Below, piece after piece: positions 21,660 to 29,900 of a stretch of DNA of 44,298 nucleotides. Made by a program: the position numbers and the translations under genes. The stretch comes from an uncultured Ruminococcus sp. (GTDB lineage: Bacteria > Bacillota > Clostridia > Oscillospirales > Ruminococcaceae): positions 1 through 44,298 of the forward strand of contig CALESG010000143.1 in assembly GCA_937907215.1 (NCBI GenBank), in the 5' to 3' direction. A model generated the notes under the pieces. That model searched no databases, was not told where the DNA came from, and saw nothing but the letters and a program-made list of their open reading frames with translations. Within the stretch, counting starts at the first letter, position 1. Each line of letters opens with the position of its first letter.

Positions 21660-22767
21660 GTTTAATATCCTTCTTTCTTAGATTTTCTGCTTTTGTTTTT
21701 CGGTTTATATATTCCTGATAAGATATAGGAACAAATCCTCTATTTTCCTCTTTAAAGTACCTATATACGTCGACATATTTCCCATTCGGTTTAACAATAG
21801 ATAGGACACCCACAGTGTCAAAGTCGCCATTTTTTGTGTCTGTGAGAAATTCCTCGCAATTAACCTTAAATGGCTTATCCGGAATATACGGCATAGTGAT
21901 AGGGAATAGTTCGTCAACGATTTCTTGAACGAGACCGGAATGATAAGGTCCGATACCGTCTGTATTAACACAATAACAACGATCCACATCACTATATTTT
22001 ATCGTTCCATCAGCGTAGACGTATTTAAAAAGTGAACTCATACGCTTGCATTGATATTGTGTTACTCCGTTGTTGTGGGTATCTGTAACATTACTCCAAA
22101 CATCAGGGGTATCTTCAATCGGCGTAAGAGGTTTGCCATCAATGAGACGATTCAGAATTTGTTTAGTAATACCAATGCTGTAGCCGCTATGACCGTCTGA
22201 AAACAGGCTATTATATGCTCGTAAAGCACTTTCATAGCATGCACATCCATACTCCCATTCGCCTTCTTCAGAGCTGTTAGTACGCTCTCTTGTACAAGCA
22301 AGTTCAATTTCTTTTTCAGCCCAGGTAGACGTATTGTCTTTATTTTTACAAGCGTCAATCGGTCTGTTCTTTGTACATTGATTGATGACTTTCTTGATAT
22401 TTGAATTTGAACCAAATATCTTCTTAGTAACAGCTGCACAGAAACCGGCGTATCTATCGTATACATCATTCTTGCTGCAAGAAACAATTGTTTTTGAGCC
22501 ATCCGACCAAATAATAATGGTCTTCGGGCCACTATAAATAATTTGTTTAACAGAAATCTCTGTAATCGTATCACGATCAGGAATAACTGCCAAAGACGTT
22601 TCTTTGAACCAGAATACGCCGTATTCACTGTTAGGATTTGTACGGTCATCAAACCGAACTCCAATTTTGTCATTATAGTTTATGCTAACTATTCCAATCT
22701 GACCAACAAAGCGATTGCCGTAGTCTGTTCCGGGCATAATAGACACCTTAGTACCAATAGTAATCAT
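21652..22767 (-). CDS. conserved phage protein with N-terminal SH3/KOW-like part
   Basis: 371 residues. N-terminal ~60 residues (KVSIMPGTDYGNRFVGQIGI then VRFDDRTNPNSEYGVFWF) look like an SH3-like barrel; residues about 70-140 contain IIWSDGSKTIVSCSKND. The middle has EGEWEYGCACYESALRAYNS, PLTPIEDTPDVWSNVTD and QYQCKRMSSLFKYVYADGTI; then SGLVQEIVDELFPITMPYIP and a C-terminal ENRGFVPISYQEYINRK. These blocks recur in gut-phage genomes, but I know no function. Cys-rich in the middle, so metal binding is possible. AAAGGAG ribosome site. Confidence 0.75.
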   Translation of the reverse strand: MITIGTKVSIMPGTDYGNRFVGQIGIVSINYNDKIGVRFDDRTNPNSEYGVFWFKETSLAVIPDRDTITEISVKQIIYSGPKTIIIWSDGSKTIVSCSKNDVYDRYAGFCAAVTKKIFGSNSNIKKVINQCTKNRPIDACKNKDNTSTWAEKEIELACTRERTNSSEEGEWEYGCACYESALRAYNSLFSDGHSGYSIGITKQILNRLIDGKPLTPIEDTPDVWSNVTDTHNNGVTQYQCKRMSSLFKYVYADGTIKYSDVDRCYCVNTDGIGPYHSGLVQEIVDELFPITMPYIPDKPFKVNCEEFLTDTKNGDFDTVGVLSIVKPNGKYVDVYRYFKEENRGFVPISYQEYINRKTKAENLRKKDIKHE

Positions 22768-22812
22768 ATTTTTCTTTTCTCCTTTACATAATTAACATAA
22801 CGATTTTAGCAG

Positions 22813-22902
22813 TCAATGTGATAATAATCTTACCAAAGCAGGTATGATCAGCAGGTTTAGTAAGCTGATTCTTATTCGTACATCAATTCCTTCAGTTTTC
22901 AT
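22813..22902 (-). CDS. 29-residue peptide gene
   Basis: ATG 22902 is 7 nt behind AGGAGG and overlaps the previous stop as ATGA. It reads MKTEGIDVRIRISLLNLLII then PALVRLLSH. The C-terminal half is hydrophobic. The excellent ribosome site and ATGA overlap argue that it is translated; role unknown. Confidence 0.45.
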   Translation of the reverse strand: MKTEGIDVRIRISLLNLLIIPALVRLLSH

Positions 22903-23093
22903 TTTTGAGCCTCCTTTTTCTTCACATTGATAAGTTTTTTGTAAATATCAATAGCTTCCTGTCCTTGGAAAGCATTGATAATTTTAACCACGCCATTTTC
23001 TTGTCTGCCAACAAGAAGAACGCCTACATCCTCACCGTTTGTGAAATCAACACCTACTAACAAGGATTCATTAACTTTAAGTTTATCCATCAT
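22899..23093 (-). CDS. small conserved phage protein
   Basis: 64 residues: NESLLVGVDFTNGEDVGVLL, VGRQENGVVKIINAFQGQEA, then a helical basic end. The LLVGVDF.NG.DVGVL.VGR..NG...IINAFQG.EA pattern is common in gut Clostridia phages. The opening resembles RNase H-fold strands but is too short for an enzyme. Function unknown; AAAGGAGAA ribosome site. Confidence 0.7.
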   Translation of the reverse strand: MMDKLKVNESLLVGVDFTNGEDVGVLLVGRQENGVVKIINAFQGQEAIDIYKKLINVKKKEAQK

Positions 23094-23102
23094 TTTCTCC
23101 TT

Positions 23103-23351
23103 TCACTTCCGATACAATTCTTTGAGTGCCAGTGTTTTATGCAGCTCTGTACTGAATCTATCGTTTTTGATTTCTCTGATTATTCGTACAGTTGATCTAT
23201 CGTCTGCCAACATATTATGCACACGTTTTATCAGACTGCTATTATCAGACAATATTTCAGAATATTCATCGTCAGCAGTATGAAAGCCAGAACGGTTAGC
23301 AATATCAGAGCTTCCGTATGTATAGGTCTTTTCTTCATAATTCAATTTCAT
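23103..23351 (-). CDS. small phage protein, unknown
   Basis: 82 residues from ATG 23351 behind GAGGAGA; overlaps the upstream gene end by 17 bp. MKLNYEEKTYTYGSSDIANR, then a charged helical body (SSLIKRVHNMLADDRSTVRI). No recognised family. Confidence 0.6.
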   Translation of the reverse strand: MKLNYEEKTYTYGSSDIANRSGFHTADDEYSEILSDNSSLIKRVHNMLADDRSTVRIIREIKNDRFSTELHKTLALKELYRK

Positions 23352-23877
23352 TCTCCTCAAAGTGAATCTTAACAACTTCAATTACAGCTAAACATTCTTT
23401 AGCAAATTTATTGTCTCCATGCGTTTCTTTAACTTTTGCTGTAAATTCTTCAAGATTTCCATCAAAACATCCGCATAAAACATGAATATGACCGTCTTTG
23501 CATTTGAAAAAAGTAGTATTTCGGTTATATCTTCCTAAGCCTTTAACACAAAGATAATCAGCATTACCGGAAACCCGAGCATCACCGTAAACCTGAGCAT
23601 TACCGGAAACCCAAGCATTACCGGAAACCCGAGCATCACCGTAAACCTGAGCATTACCGGAAACCCGAGCATCACCGTAAACCTGAGCATTACCGTAAAC
23701 CCAAGCATTACCGTAAACCCAAGCATTACCGTAATATGATAAATTGCTTTCTTTCTCAATATATCCGCCTAAATCGCCCTTTTTGACATCGCCAAAACTT
23801 ATCAAAGCTTTTATTCGAAACAGTTTTCTTCCTAAAAACATTTTAGTATCGGTTGTAAGTTCAAATTTTTTATTCAT
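23335..23877 (-). CDS. beta-solenoid repeat protein
   Basis: 180 residues from ATG 23877. Residues about 50-110 are about nine six-residue repeats of the type (V/A)(Y/S)G(N/D)A(Q/R/W), i.e. WVYGNAQVYGDARVSGNAQ, predicting a left-handed beta-helix coil. A C-terminal segment (GRYNRNTTFFKCKDGHIHVL then CGCFDGNLEEF) follows. Such proteins are scattered through Firmicutes phages; function unknown. The repeat is also an 18-nt tandem DNA repeat, so copy number may vary. Confidence 0.7.
   Translation of the reverse strand: MNKKFELTTDTKMFLGRKLFRIKALISFGDVKKGDLGGYIEKESNLSYYGNAWVYGNAWVYGNAQVYGDARVSGNAQVYGDARVSGNAWVSGNAQVYGDARVSGNADYLCVKGLGRYNRNTTFFKCKDGHIHVLCGCFDGNLEEFTAKVKETHGDNKFAKECLAVIEVVKIHFEENEIEL
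23570..23735. repeat. 18-bp tandem repeat within the solenoid gene
   Basis: About nine 18-bp units alternating GCATTACCGGAAACCCGA, GCATCACCGTAAACCTGA and close variants, in frame with the six-residue protein repeat. Confidence 0.85.
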
Positions 23878-24071
23878 TTTTATCATCCTTCCAATCCAAA
23901 CAAAGATACGGATAACCTATACACTTCTCACTTAAATACTCAGTCACCTTTGTAGCGCCAGCTATTTCAGGGCATTTTCCATCTTTAGCATATTCCATAT
24001 TTGTGTAACAGGAATAGCGTAATTTTCTTTGTAACTGATCTATTTTAGAGCTTATCTTTTTTTTTCAGCAT
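23870..24071 (-). pseudogene. small gene with an A9 frame break (slippage or decay)
   Basis: ATG 24071 is behind AGGAGG at 9 nt, and reads ATG CTG then nine A residues. In the start frame it stops after eight codons. One A fewer gives a continuous 66-residue protein: MLKKKISSKIDQLQRKLRYS, CYTNMEYAKDGKCPEIAGAT, ending CLDWKDDKNE, with four Cys. The stop overlaps the next start. The intact downstream frame suggests slippage at the A9 run or a recent or sequencing indel, not old decay. Confidence 0.6.
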
Positions 24072-24075
24072 AGGT

Positions 24076-24300
24076 TTATTCCTCCTGATTTTTTAAAAAA
24101 TTTTCAAATGCACGAGTGCAATCACTGCAAAGCTCAAAATCTTGATCAAGATATAAATATCCGCTATGATTACCATCTAAAAGATATCTAAAGCGAAACT
24201 TTCTAACCTTTTTTCTTAATCCTTTTATTACAGTGGTCTTACCAATATAACTGATTTCTTTCTTACACCTGTCGCAAATTATAATAGTTTTACTCGCCAT
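24076..24300 (-). CDS. small zinc-ribbon-like protein
   Basis: 74 residues: IIICDRCKKEISYIGK has one CxxC pair and LCSDCTRAFENFLKN another, with a basic beta-rich middle (KVRKFRFRYLLDGNHSGYLY). This is a probable zinc-binding fold. A 15-codon ORF (24290-24337) overlaps its start and may couple translation. Function unknown. Confidence 0.65.
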   Translation of the reverse strand: MASKTIIICDRCKKEISYIGKTTVIKGLRKKVRKFRFRYLLDGNHSGYLYLDQDFELCSDCTRAFENFLKNQEE

Positions 24301-24336
24301 TTTCAGTCTTCCAATTCCATGCTTTAAGCATATTCA

Positions 24337-24483
24337 TTATTTCATCCTTTCAAGTTTAAAAATAAAAAATCCGTAGATTACAAAACCTACGGATAAAAGT
24401 AAATATAGATAAATAAAAGCATTAAGGACGGCTTTTAAGCATGTAAACAGCACTAAGCGAAAACCAAACTTTGTAACAGTCAT
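24337..24483 (-). CDS. 48-residue membrane peptide spanning a terminator hairpin
   Basis: ATG 24483, AAAGG about 10 nt upstream. MTVTKFGFRLVLFTCLKAVL, then NAFIYLYLLLSVGFVIYGFF, ending IFKLERMK: almost wholly hydrophobic. The hairpin and T tract at 24361-24394 lie within its last third, the T tract encoding FFIF. It may be a real small membrane protein or a by-product of a T-rich terminator. Confidence 0.4.
   Translation of the reverse strand: MTVTKFGFRLVLFTCLKAVLNAFIYLYLLLSVGFVIYGFFIFKLERMK
24359..24394 (-). terminator. intrinsic terminator
   Basis: Minus strand ATCCGTAG (24387-24394) pairs perfectly with CTACGGAT (24369-24376), then TTTTTATTTTT. It lies between the 109-residue gene and the zinc-ribbon gene. 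Confidence 0.7.
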
Positions 24484-24510
24484 AGCTTAGTCTACCTTTC
24501 ATCTTTATTT

Positions 24511-24840
24511 TCAGTTCTCCGGACCCAATTTCTCCGAAAAGCTCTGTTCCGCCTTGATAGCCATAGCAGCCATCTGACAAGCCTCCATAGCAAGACGTTC
24601 GGCACGATATTTCAATCGTGCAAAATAGTTTAATGCACCTTGAACATTATCCATTTTTATGCAAAACCACGCTTTTTGTATATATTCATTGCAAAGCATA
24701 AGTTCATCGTCTGCTTCTTCAAATTCTTCCCGCGTCACCGCATGAGCTTCATGTAATGATGCAAATGGTGGGTGAGTTTCATTTGCCGACACAAGTTCAG
24801 CTTCTATAGCGTCACGGATTTCATTTTTACAAACATTCAT
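24511..24840 (-). CDS. conserved phage protein, helical
   Basis: 109 residues, all-helical and acidic: RDAIEAELVSANETHPPFAS, LHEAHAVTREEFEEADDELM, then ALNYFARLKYRAERLAMEAC. The HPPFAS.HEA.AV..EE.EEA..E pattern is common in gut phages, and its E-rich helices recall MazG-like nucleotide pyrophosphohydrolases. Catalytic residues cannot be assigned. It lies just downstream of the SF2 helicase. Confidence 0.65.
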   Translation of the reverse strand: MNVCKNEIRDAIEAELVSANETHPPFASLHEAHAVTREEFEEADDELMLCNEYIQKAWFCIKMDNVQGALNYFARLKYRAERLAMEACQMAAMAIKAEQSFSEKLGPEN

Positions 24841-24861
24841 ATGTATTCGTTCCTTTCTATA

Positions 24862-26118
24862 TCAAACGTTTAAATTCTTCTTAGAGTAACTGTTGACATA
24901 TTTAGTTTCGTTAAAATTCTTTTTATCATTCAAAGCCCGACTTATAGCTAAATCAATAGCAGATCGTGATTTCAGATGGTAATAATATAAATCTTTAAAT
25001 GGCGTGTTAAGTCTGTCCGTTCGTCCTGCTGATTGTTTCATAATTTTGTAAGAGTAGTTCTGTGAGTGGAAGACAATCGTGTCTGTACTTATACAGTTCC
25101 AACCTTCAGCACCGGCGCTATACTGAACCAGATAAACCCAACTATCGCAAGTTGGAACAGGTTGGTGTTTATGACCGTTCCACTCAGCGATCTCAACATT
25201 GTCTCCATAATAGAGATTCTTGAGAATATCAAGTTCGTAATCGAAATTATAGAACACAATTATCTTCGGATGCTTTTCAAATATCTCCAATAGTGCAATT
25301 TGTCTTGACTCATCCGAATTCACGATTTTGCGCCATACGTAACAAAGTTCTCCGGCGTTTACAATAGGCTCATTTTTATATGGATTCCATCTTAATTTGC
25401 CAGCATCCTTATACTTAGCAATATCGTATTTAACATAAATATCCTCATGATGGGCATTTGTTTCTCGCTTGAAATCCATATCAACTAAAATGGAATTACG
25501 TAATCTGATAAGCTTACCAACACCTAAATATCTATCAACTTTTGGATATTTTCCATTTATCCAGGTCATAACCATATGCTCTTCTTTGAAAGCCGTTCGA
25601 TTCTTATAGAATCCATTAGCTATAAAGACCGGAATATAATCTTCCCATGTATCTCCTGGCGTAGCGGATAATAATATCCACTCGTTGGATTTGGCAATTT
25701 TCAGAAACGCTTTTACCCACGCACCGGAACCAACTACTCGTTGTTCGTCAAATATAAAGAAAGCATTTGTAACAGCGATGTACTTGCCAATGTTGTTCCA
25801 TGAATCAACGATCACTTTGTTAGAATAAAGACTGACTTCCCGATGGGTAGAAAGAAGGAAAGGTGAAAGTTCACCCTCCCATTCCTTAGTATCTCGTTTT
25901 CTTGCGGTTGTGATTATGTACAGGTCTTTTGGTGGATCTTCCATCGGAATATAGTTATCGCCGCAAACATTATTTAGAAGTTCGCCGCCTTCCTGAAAAA
26001 AGTAATAGGCAAGCGCTGTTCTGGATTTACCGCTTCCTACACCGCCGCATAGAATACAGCCGTTTTTCATTCTATTAACAGCGTCTAATTGATAATCTCT
26101 AAGTGATATACCAGCCAT
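24862..26118 (-). CDS. SF2 (DEAD/SNF2-like) helicase
   Basis: 418 residues. Starts with a Q-motif-like LRDYQLDAVNRM; Walker A GGVGSGKSRTALAYYF near 21-36; motif II as FDEQRVVGSG (DEQR for DExH); motif III LLSATPGD; C-terminal helicase domain with SAGAEGWNC and motif VI QSAGRTDRLNTPFKDLYYYH. Phage SF2 helicases of this compact type act in replication restart or branch migration. It follows the 95-residue gene by 3 bp with no strong ribosome site, so it is likely coupled to it. Confidence 0.9.
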   Translation of the reverse strand: MAGISLRDYQLDAVNRMKNGCILCGGVGSGKSRTALAYYFFQEGGELLNNVCGDNYIPMEDPPKDLYIITTARKRDTKEWEGELSPFLLSTHREVSLYSNKVIVDSWNNIGKYIAVTNAFFIFDEQRVVGSGAWVKAFLKIAKSNEWILLSATPGDTWEDYIPVFIANGFYKNRTAFKEEHMVMTWINGKYPKVDRYLGVGKLIRLRNSILVDMDFKRETNAHHEDIYVKYDIAKYKDAGKLRWNPYKNEPIVNAGELCYVWRKIVNSDESRQIALLEIFEKHPKIIVFYNFDYELDILKNLYYGDNVEIAEWNGHKHQPVPTCDSWVYLVQYSAGAEGWNCISTDTIVFHSQNYSYKIMKQSAGRTDRLNTPFKDLYYYHLKSRSAIDLAISRALNDKKNFNETKYVNSYSKKNLNV

Positions 26119-26121
26119 ATA

Positions 26122-26409
26122 TCAGTAATCCGACGGAAACAGAATGGTTGTCACACTGCGATCCCATTCGGTGATTATCCAAATCTTTCGACCTGTAGAG
26201 TCAATATAAGCGGCATGAATTCGTTCGTCACCGTTTTTTACAGCAGCATCATTAAGAGCTTTATCTTCGTCATCCATAGATCCCCAATCGCAGTTTAGGT
26301 ATCTATTAAAAGACATGTTTACGAATGATGCAAATTTTTTATCTATTCGCATCATTTCAGCAATAGCATAAGTCATAACAGTTTGTCCTATTTTAAATTT
26401 ATTCATCAA
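26122..26409 (-). CDS. conserved small phage/plasmid protein (DUF960-like)
   Basis: 95 residues: FKIGQTVMTYAIAEMMRIDK, FASFVNMSFNRYLNCDWGSM, DERIHAAYIDSTGRKIWIIT, EWDRSVTTILFPSDY. Proteins with this NCDWG...I...ADRS.TT.LFP pattern are frequent in Clostridia mobile elements. Function unknown. It overlaps the SSB-like gene by 11 bp, so the two are co-translated. Confidence 0.75.
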   Translation of the reverse strand: MMNKFKIGQTVMTYAIAEMMRIDKKFASFVNMSFNRYLNCDWGSMDDEDKALNDAAVKNGDERIHAAYIDSTGRKIWIITEWDRSVTTILFPSDY

Positions 26410-26878
26410 ATGTCACCTCTTCATCATCGGCATATTTATCAGCAAATTCGTCTTCTTCAATGGTTACGTACATTGTTTTCAGATAAGCTTTTATTCCAGC
26501 TTTACCGTTTACTTCCCAACTATAAGGACGAACGATAAGATCAACATTACGAATATCAGCAAAATCTAAAGCACCGATAGATTCTTCGTCCAGCGGCGTT
26601 TTAGTTCTGCGAGTAATCATAATTATCTTAGGAGGAATATGGTCAAAACTTACTGCTACCTGAATATAATGGCGAGGAGTTTCGTCTTCATCACGAGCAG
26701 TTAGAACACGGACATTCCAGCCGTCTTCAATGAGTTTTTGTGCCATTTCTGGATCTTCAATGACTACACAGAAGTTGCGGTTGCCCGCACGATTGTATTT
26801 GGATTCTTCGCCCTTGAAGTTTCTAAATATAATACGGGCATTTTCAATAATAATATTGTCTACATTTTTATAAGCCAT
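26399..26878 (-). CDS. putative single-stranded DNA-binding protein
   Basis: 159 residues: NIIIENARIIFRNFKGEESK, YNRAGNRNFCVVIEDPEMAQ, a beta-rich core with IQVAVSFDHIPPKIIMIT, and a strongly acidic C-terminus ending DDEEVTFDE. The beta-rich OB-like core and acidic tip are features of phage SSBs, and the gene sits between the polymerase and helicase. Common in gut Clostridia phages. GAAAGGAG ribosome site. Confidence 0.7.
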   Translation of the reverse strand: MAYKNVDNIIIENARIIFRNFKGEESKYNRAGNRNFCVVIEDPEMAQKLIEDGWNVRVLTARDEDETPRHYIQVAVSFDHIPPKIIMITRRTKTPLDEESIGALDFADIRNVDLIVRPYSWEVNGKAGIKAYLKTMYVTIEEDEFADKYADDEEVTFDE

Positions 26879-26923
26879 AATAGCTACTCCTTTCGATTTA
26901 GGGTTTGTTATAAATATTTGATA

Positions 26924-29900
26924 TTAAAATGGGACTGCTTCCTCATAAGGTTCATCGGGACCAAGCCAAGGGGGAGTGTTTTCAGTGAAAAATGGTTCAT
27001 CAGCAACAAAACGCTCGAAGTCGCCATACTTTGACAGTGTTTCGACAGCATCATCGACCATACTATTATAATAGGTTCGGTCAATATCATCTTGTTTTTC
27101 AAGCTGCTTAACCATTTCCGACTCTAACCAGCGAAATCCTTTTGAACCCGTTGCCGCAGCGTAACTTTTTGCTCCGGTTTTCTTATTCTCAGTTTCACGA
27201 AGAAGTATTCCACCGCCGCAACCAGGCTTGATAGGGCAGAACTGACCAACTTTTCCAACGAAGTGATAGTTGTGACCTTTGTCGATTTTGGAATCAAGCT
27301 CCTCTACACGAGCACACTCCAAATCAAGAGGTTCTTTCATTCGTTTGGGGTCATTTATCATCTTCCAGAGCTTGTCTTTTTCTGCTTCTAAAGCAGTTAC
27401 ATCCGGTAGTCCCTCGTTCATATCTAAATATAAAGCGCTGCTAACCGACTTCGTTTCACAAAGATCATCAAAATCTATAGGTTCTTTACTAAACAGAGTT
27501 TTAAACACGTAAGGAACTTGAAACTGAGTACCGGTCGCAGTCCAAGCGTATGGATGTTTTTTGTTTTCCTTACAAATATCCTTACTATGTTCTACATATT
27601 CTTTACCATATAAGTCATGGCATTTCTCGATAGTAGCATAACGAGCAATATAAACTGCATCGTTTACAAGACACATACGGTCATATGTAGCTTCGTGTTC
27701 GAAATTATAACCATATTGCTTACCGTAATCCATAACGAACTGAATAATATCAGGCATTGCATCTGGAATTTTGATAGAGTCAGTTTTGATATGAGCTACA
27801 GTATAACCTCTTTTCTGTACTTCATGTTTAAGATTAACCATGAATAGAGCGCCACGTTTTGCAACGATGTTGTCCTTGTTTCTATTATCACGGAATGGAT
27901 GATCGAAACTTGCTGAAGTCAGGCCGTATACCGAGTTGATCGCAATTTTCAGAGCCTGAGCCAAATCAGCCGCCGCTGATTCATCAGTCAGATACTTGGC
28001 TAACGCTCCGTTCAGCATCTTTTTAGCCTTGTCAAATTCTCCATGTTTGATAGCAATACGAGCTTGAAGAATATCATCGAATCGCTTTGTATATTCAGGT
28101 CCGAACAATTCTTCAGCAACGATACTGCTCGGATGCATAGATGCAATATCCAGAAGAGCGACATTGCTGTACATACCAGGTTCTGAGTAGACATATCCGC
28201 CTTCACCAACTTCTTCATCACGGTAAACAGATTTACCGCTTTCAAAAATATAACCCGGAAAAATCGGTCTTCCTTTTCCATCAAAAACAGTATATTCATC
28301 GCCAAATTCAATGTACATTGTGTCATTTTTCGATATCGTGATCCTGCTGGCATCGTTTGTCATTTCACCCATATTGCGATAATTGAACTGATCCTGAGGT
28401 TTACGATTATTACCAAATATGATTCTGGTTGTGAGAGAATTAGTAGTGTCATTTACAGTCATCCCTGCAACATCTGCCAGAATTTGCCTTGCTGTAAAGT
28501 CCGCCTTACGAGCATTAAATACAGCTTCTGTAGCAATGACATCATTATCACAATATTCGGCTACCTTAGTCCAAAGATCTTCAGGTACAGGCTGATCCCA
28601 GGGAAGACCAAGCTCCTGATGGTGCATTCCCAATTCGATTTCAAATTTCTTAAGCGACTGCTTTTTACTTGAGAAATCATACACATCTGTGTAAGAAACA
28701 TTATAAGCTTCACCAAAGAAACAATTTGCACTGCCGTTAATGATCTTCTGAGAAAGGTTGTAAAGCTGTTCATTTGTATAACCCATCAGTCTTGCATACG
28801 AAATATGATTATCGTATCGTCGACAGTTGAAACCAACAAGACGTAACCTCATTAGTTCTTCGATTTCAGCAGGGGAGGGGTTTATCATACGAACAACAGG
28901 TTTATGATTAGTTTGGAGTTCTCGGATATAATCTTCCCAAGATTGGAAATCCGTTGGAGAATAGTCCTCGGCAATCTTCCAGTTGACAAGGAACAAGTTC
29001 GGAAATACCTCAATATCATAAAATACAAGTTTGGCATCATCGTTTTTTACTCCATCAGACCGGTCAGCAGATTTGAACCACATTTTGTTTACGAGTTTAA
29101 TACAATAATCAGCCTGATGTGTGCTGTTTGCTGCAAACGCTAACACAGCATTTCGCATATCAGTAACGTCATAGTTGAGTTTACTTGCATAAGCGTCTTC
29201 AAGGATTTTATAAATAAAATCGATACTGGGTTTAGTACCTGGATGAATTTCTTTATTGAGATTTCGTTTTATCAGAGTTCTAAGGCTTTTCTCACTCTTC
29301 ACCCCTTCAAAATTTATCATTTGCTTTTCTCCTTTCAATGGCAAGCCTGAGCTGATTGTTGCGATAGGTAAGTCGTTACATTTTGTTAGCTTTCGTCTTA
29401 TCGAACTATTGCCGGTGAACACCTTGACTTCGACATGGTCATCATAAATTCTGCTTAGCTTTGTCGGGTCGCCGGAATAAATATAATGAAGATGAATGCC
29501 CTGACCGCTTTTACTGAGCTCTGCATAAGTAGGAGGCCATTTGCTTGCTTCTTTGAGGTTTGATTCAAAGGATTTATTGCCGTCCTTATCCTGAATATCA
29601 AAGTCGATAACAATATGATTTTCAGGTACTTTAACATAGTGAAGTTCTGATGTAGATATATCTTTTAGCTTAGTGGTAACATTGTCCCATTTGGAAATGG
29701 GTGTTTCCATGGCTGTAGCATATTGAGCAGGACAATCAGTACACTCACTGTCAAAAACTGAAGGTTGATTTAAGAACTTTATCAGCTTGTGTTCAGGTTC
29801 TGCTTTTTCAGTGACAGTCTGATCTTCAAATTTTTCAGTTCTGAAACCGGCATAATAGCTGCGTACTCGAGTACCATCATCAAGATTGAAACGATCTTTA

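Noticed and set aside
22152..22673. 173-codon minus-strand frame inside the 371-residue gene
   Set aside because: It overlaps a conserved gene in another frame and has no ribosome site.
23570..23735. CRISPR-like array
   Set aside because: The 18-bp units are contiguous with no spacers and lie in frame within a coding sequence, so this is a protein repeat.
23535..23759. Alternate-frame ORF rich in VMLGFPVMLRFT repeats
   Set aside because: It is the other reading frame of the 18-bp tandem repeat in the solenoid gene; the repeat makes it open by chance.
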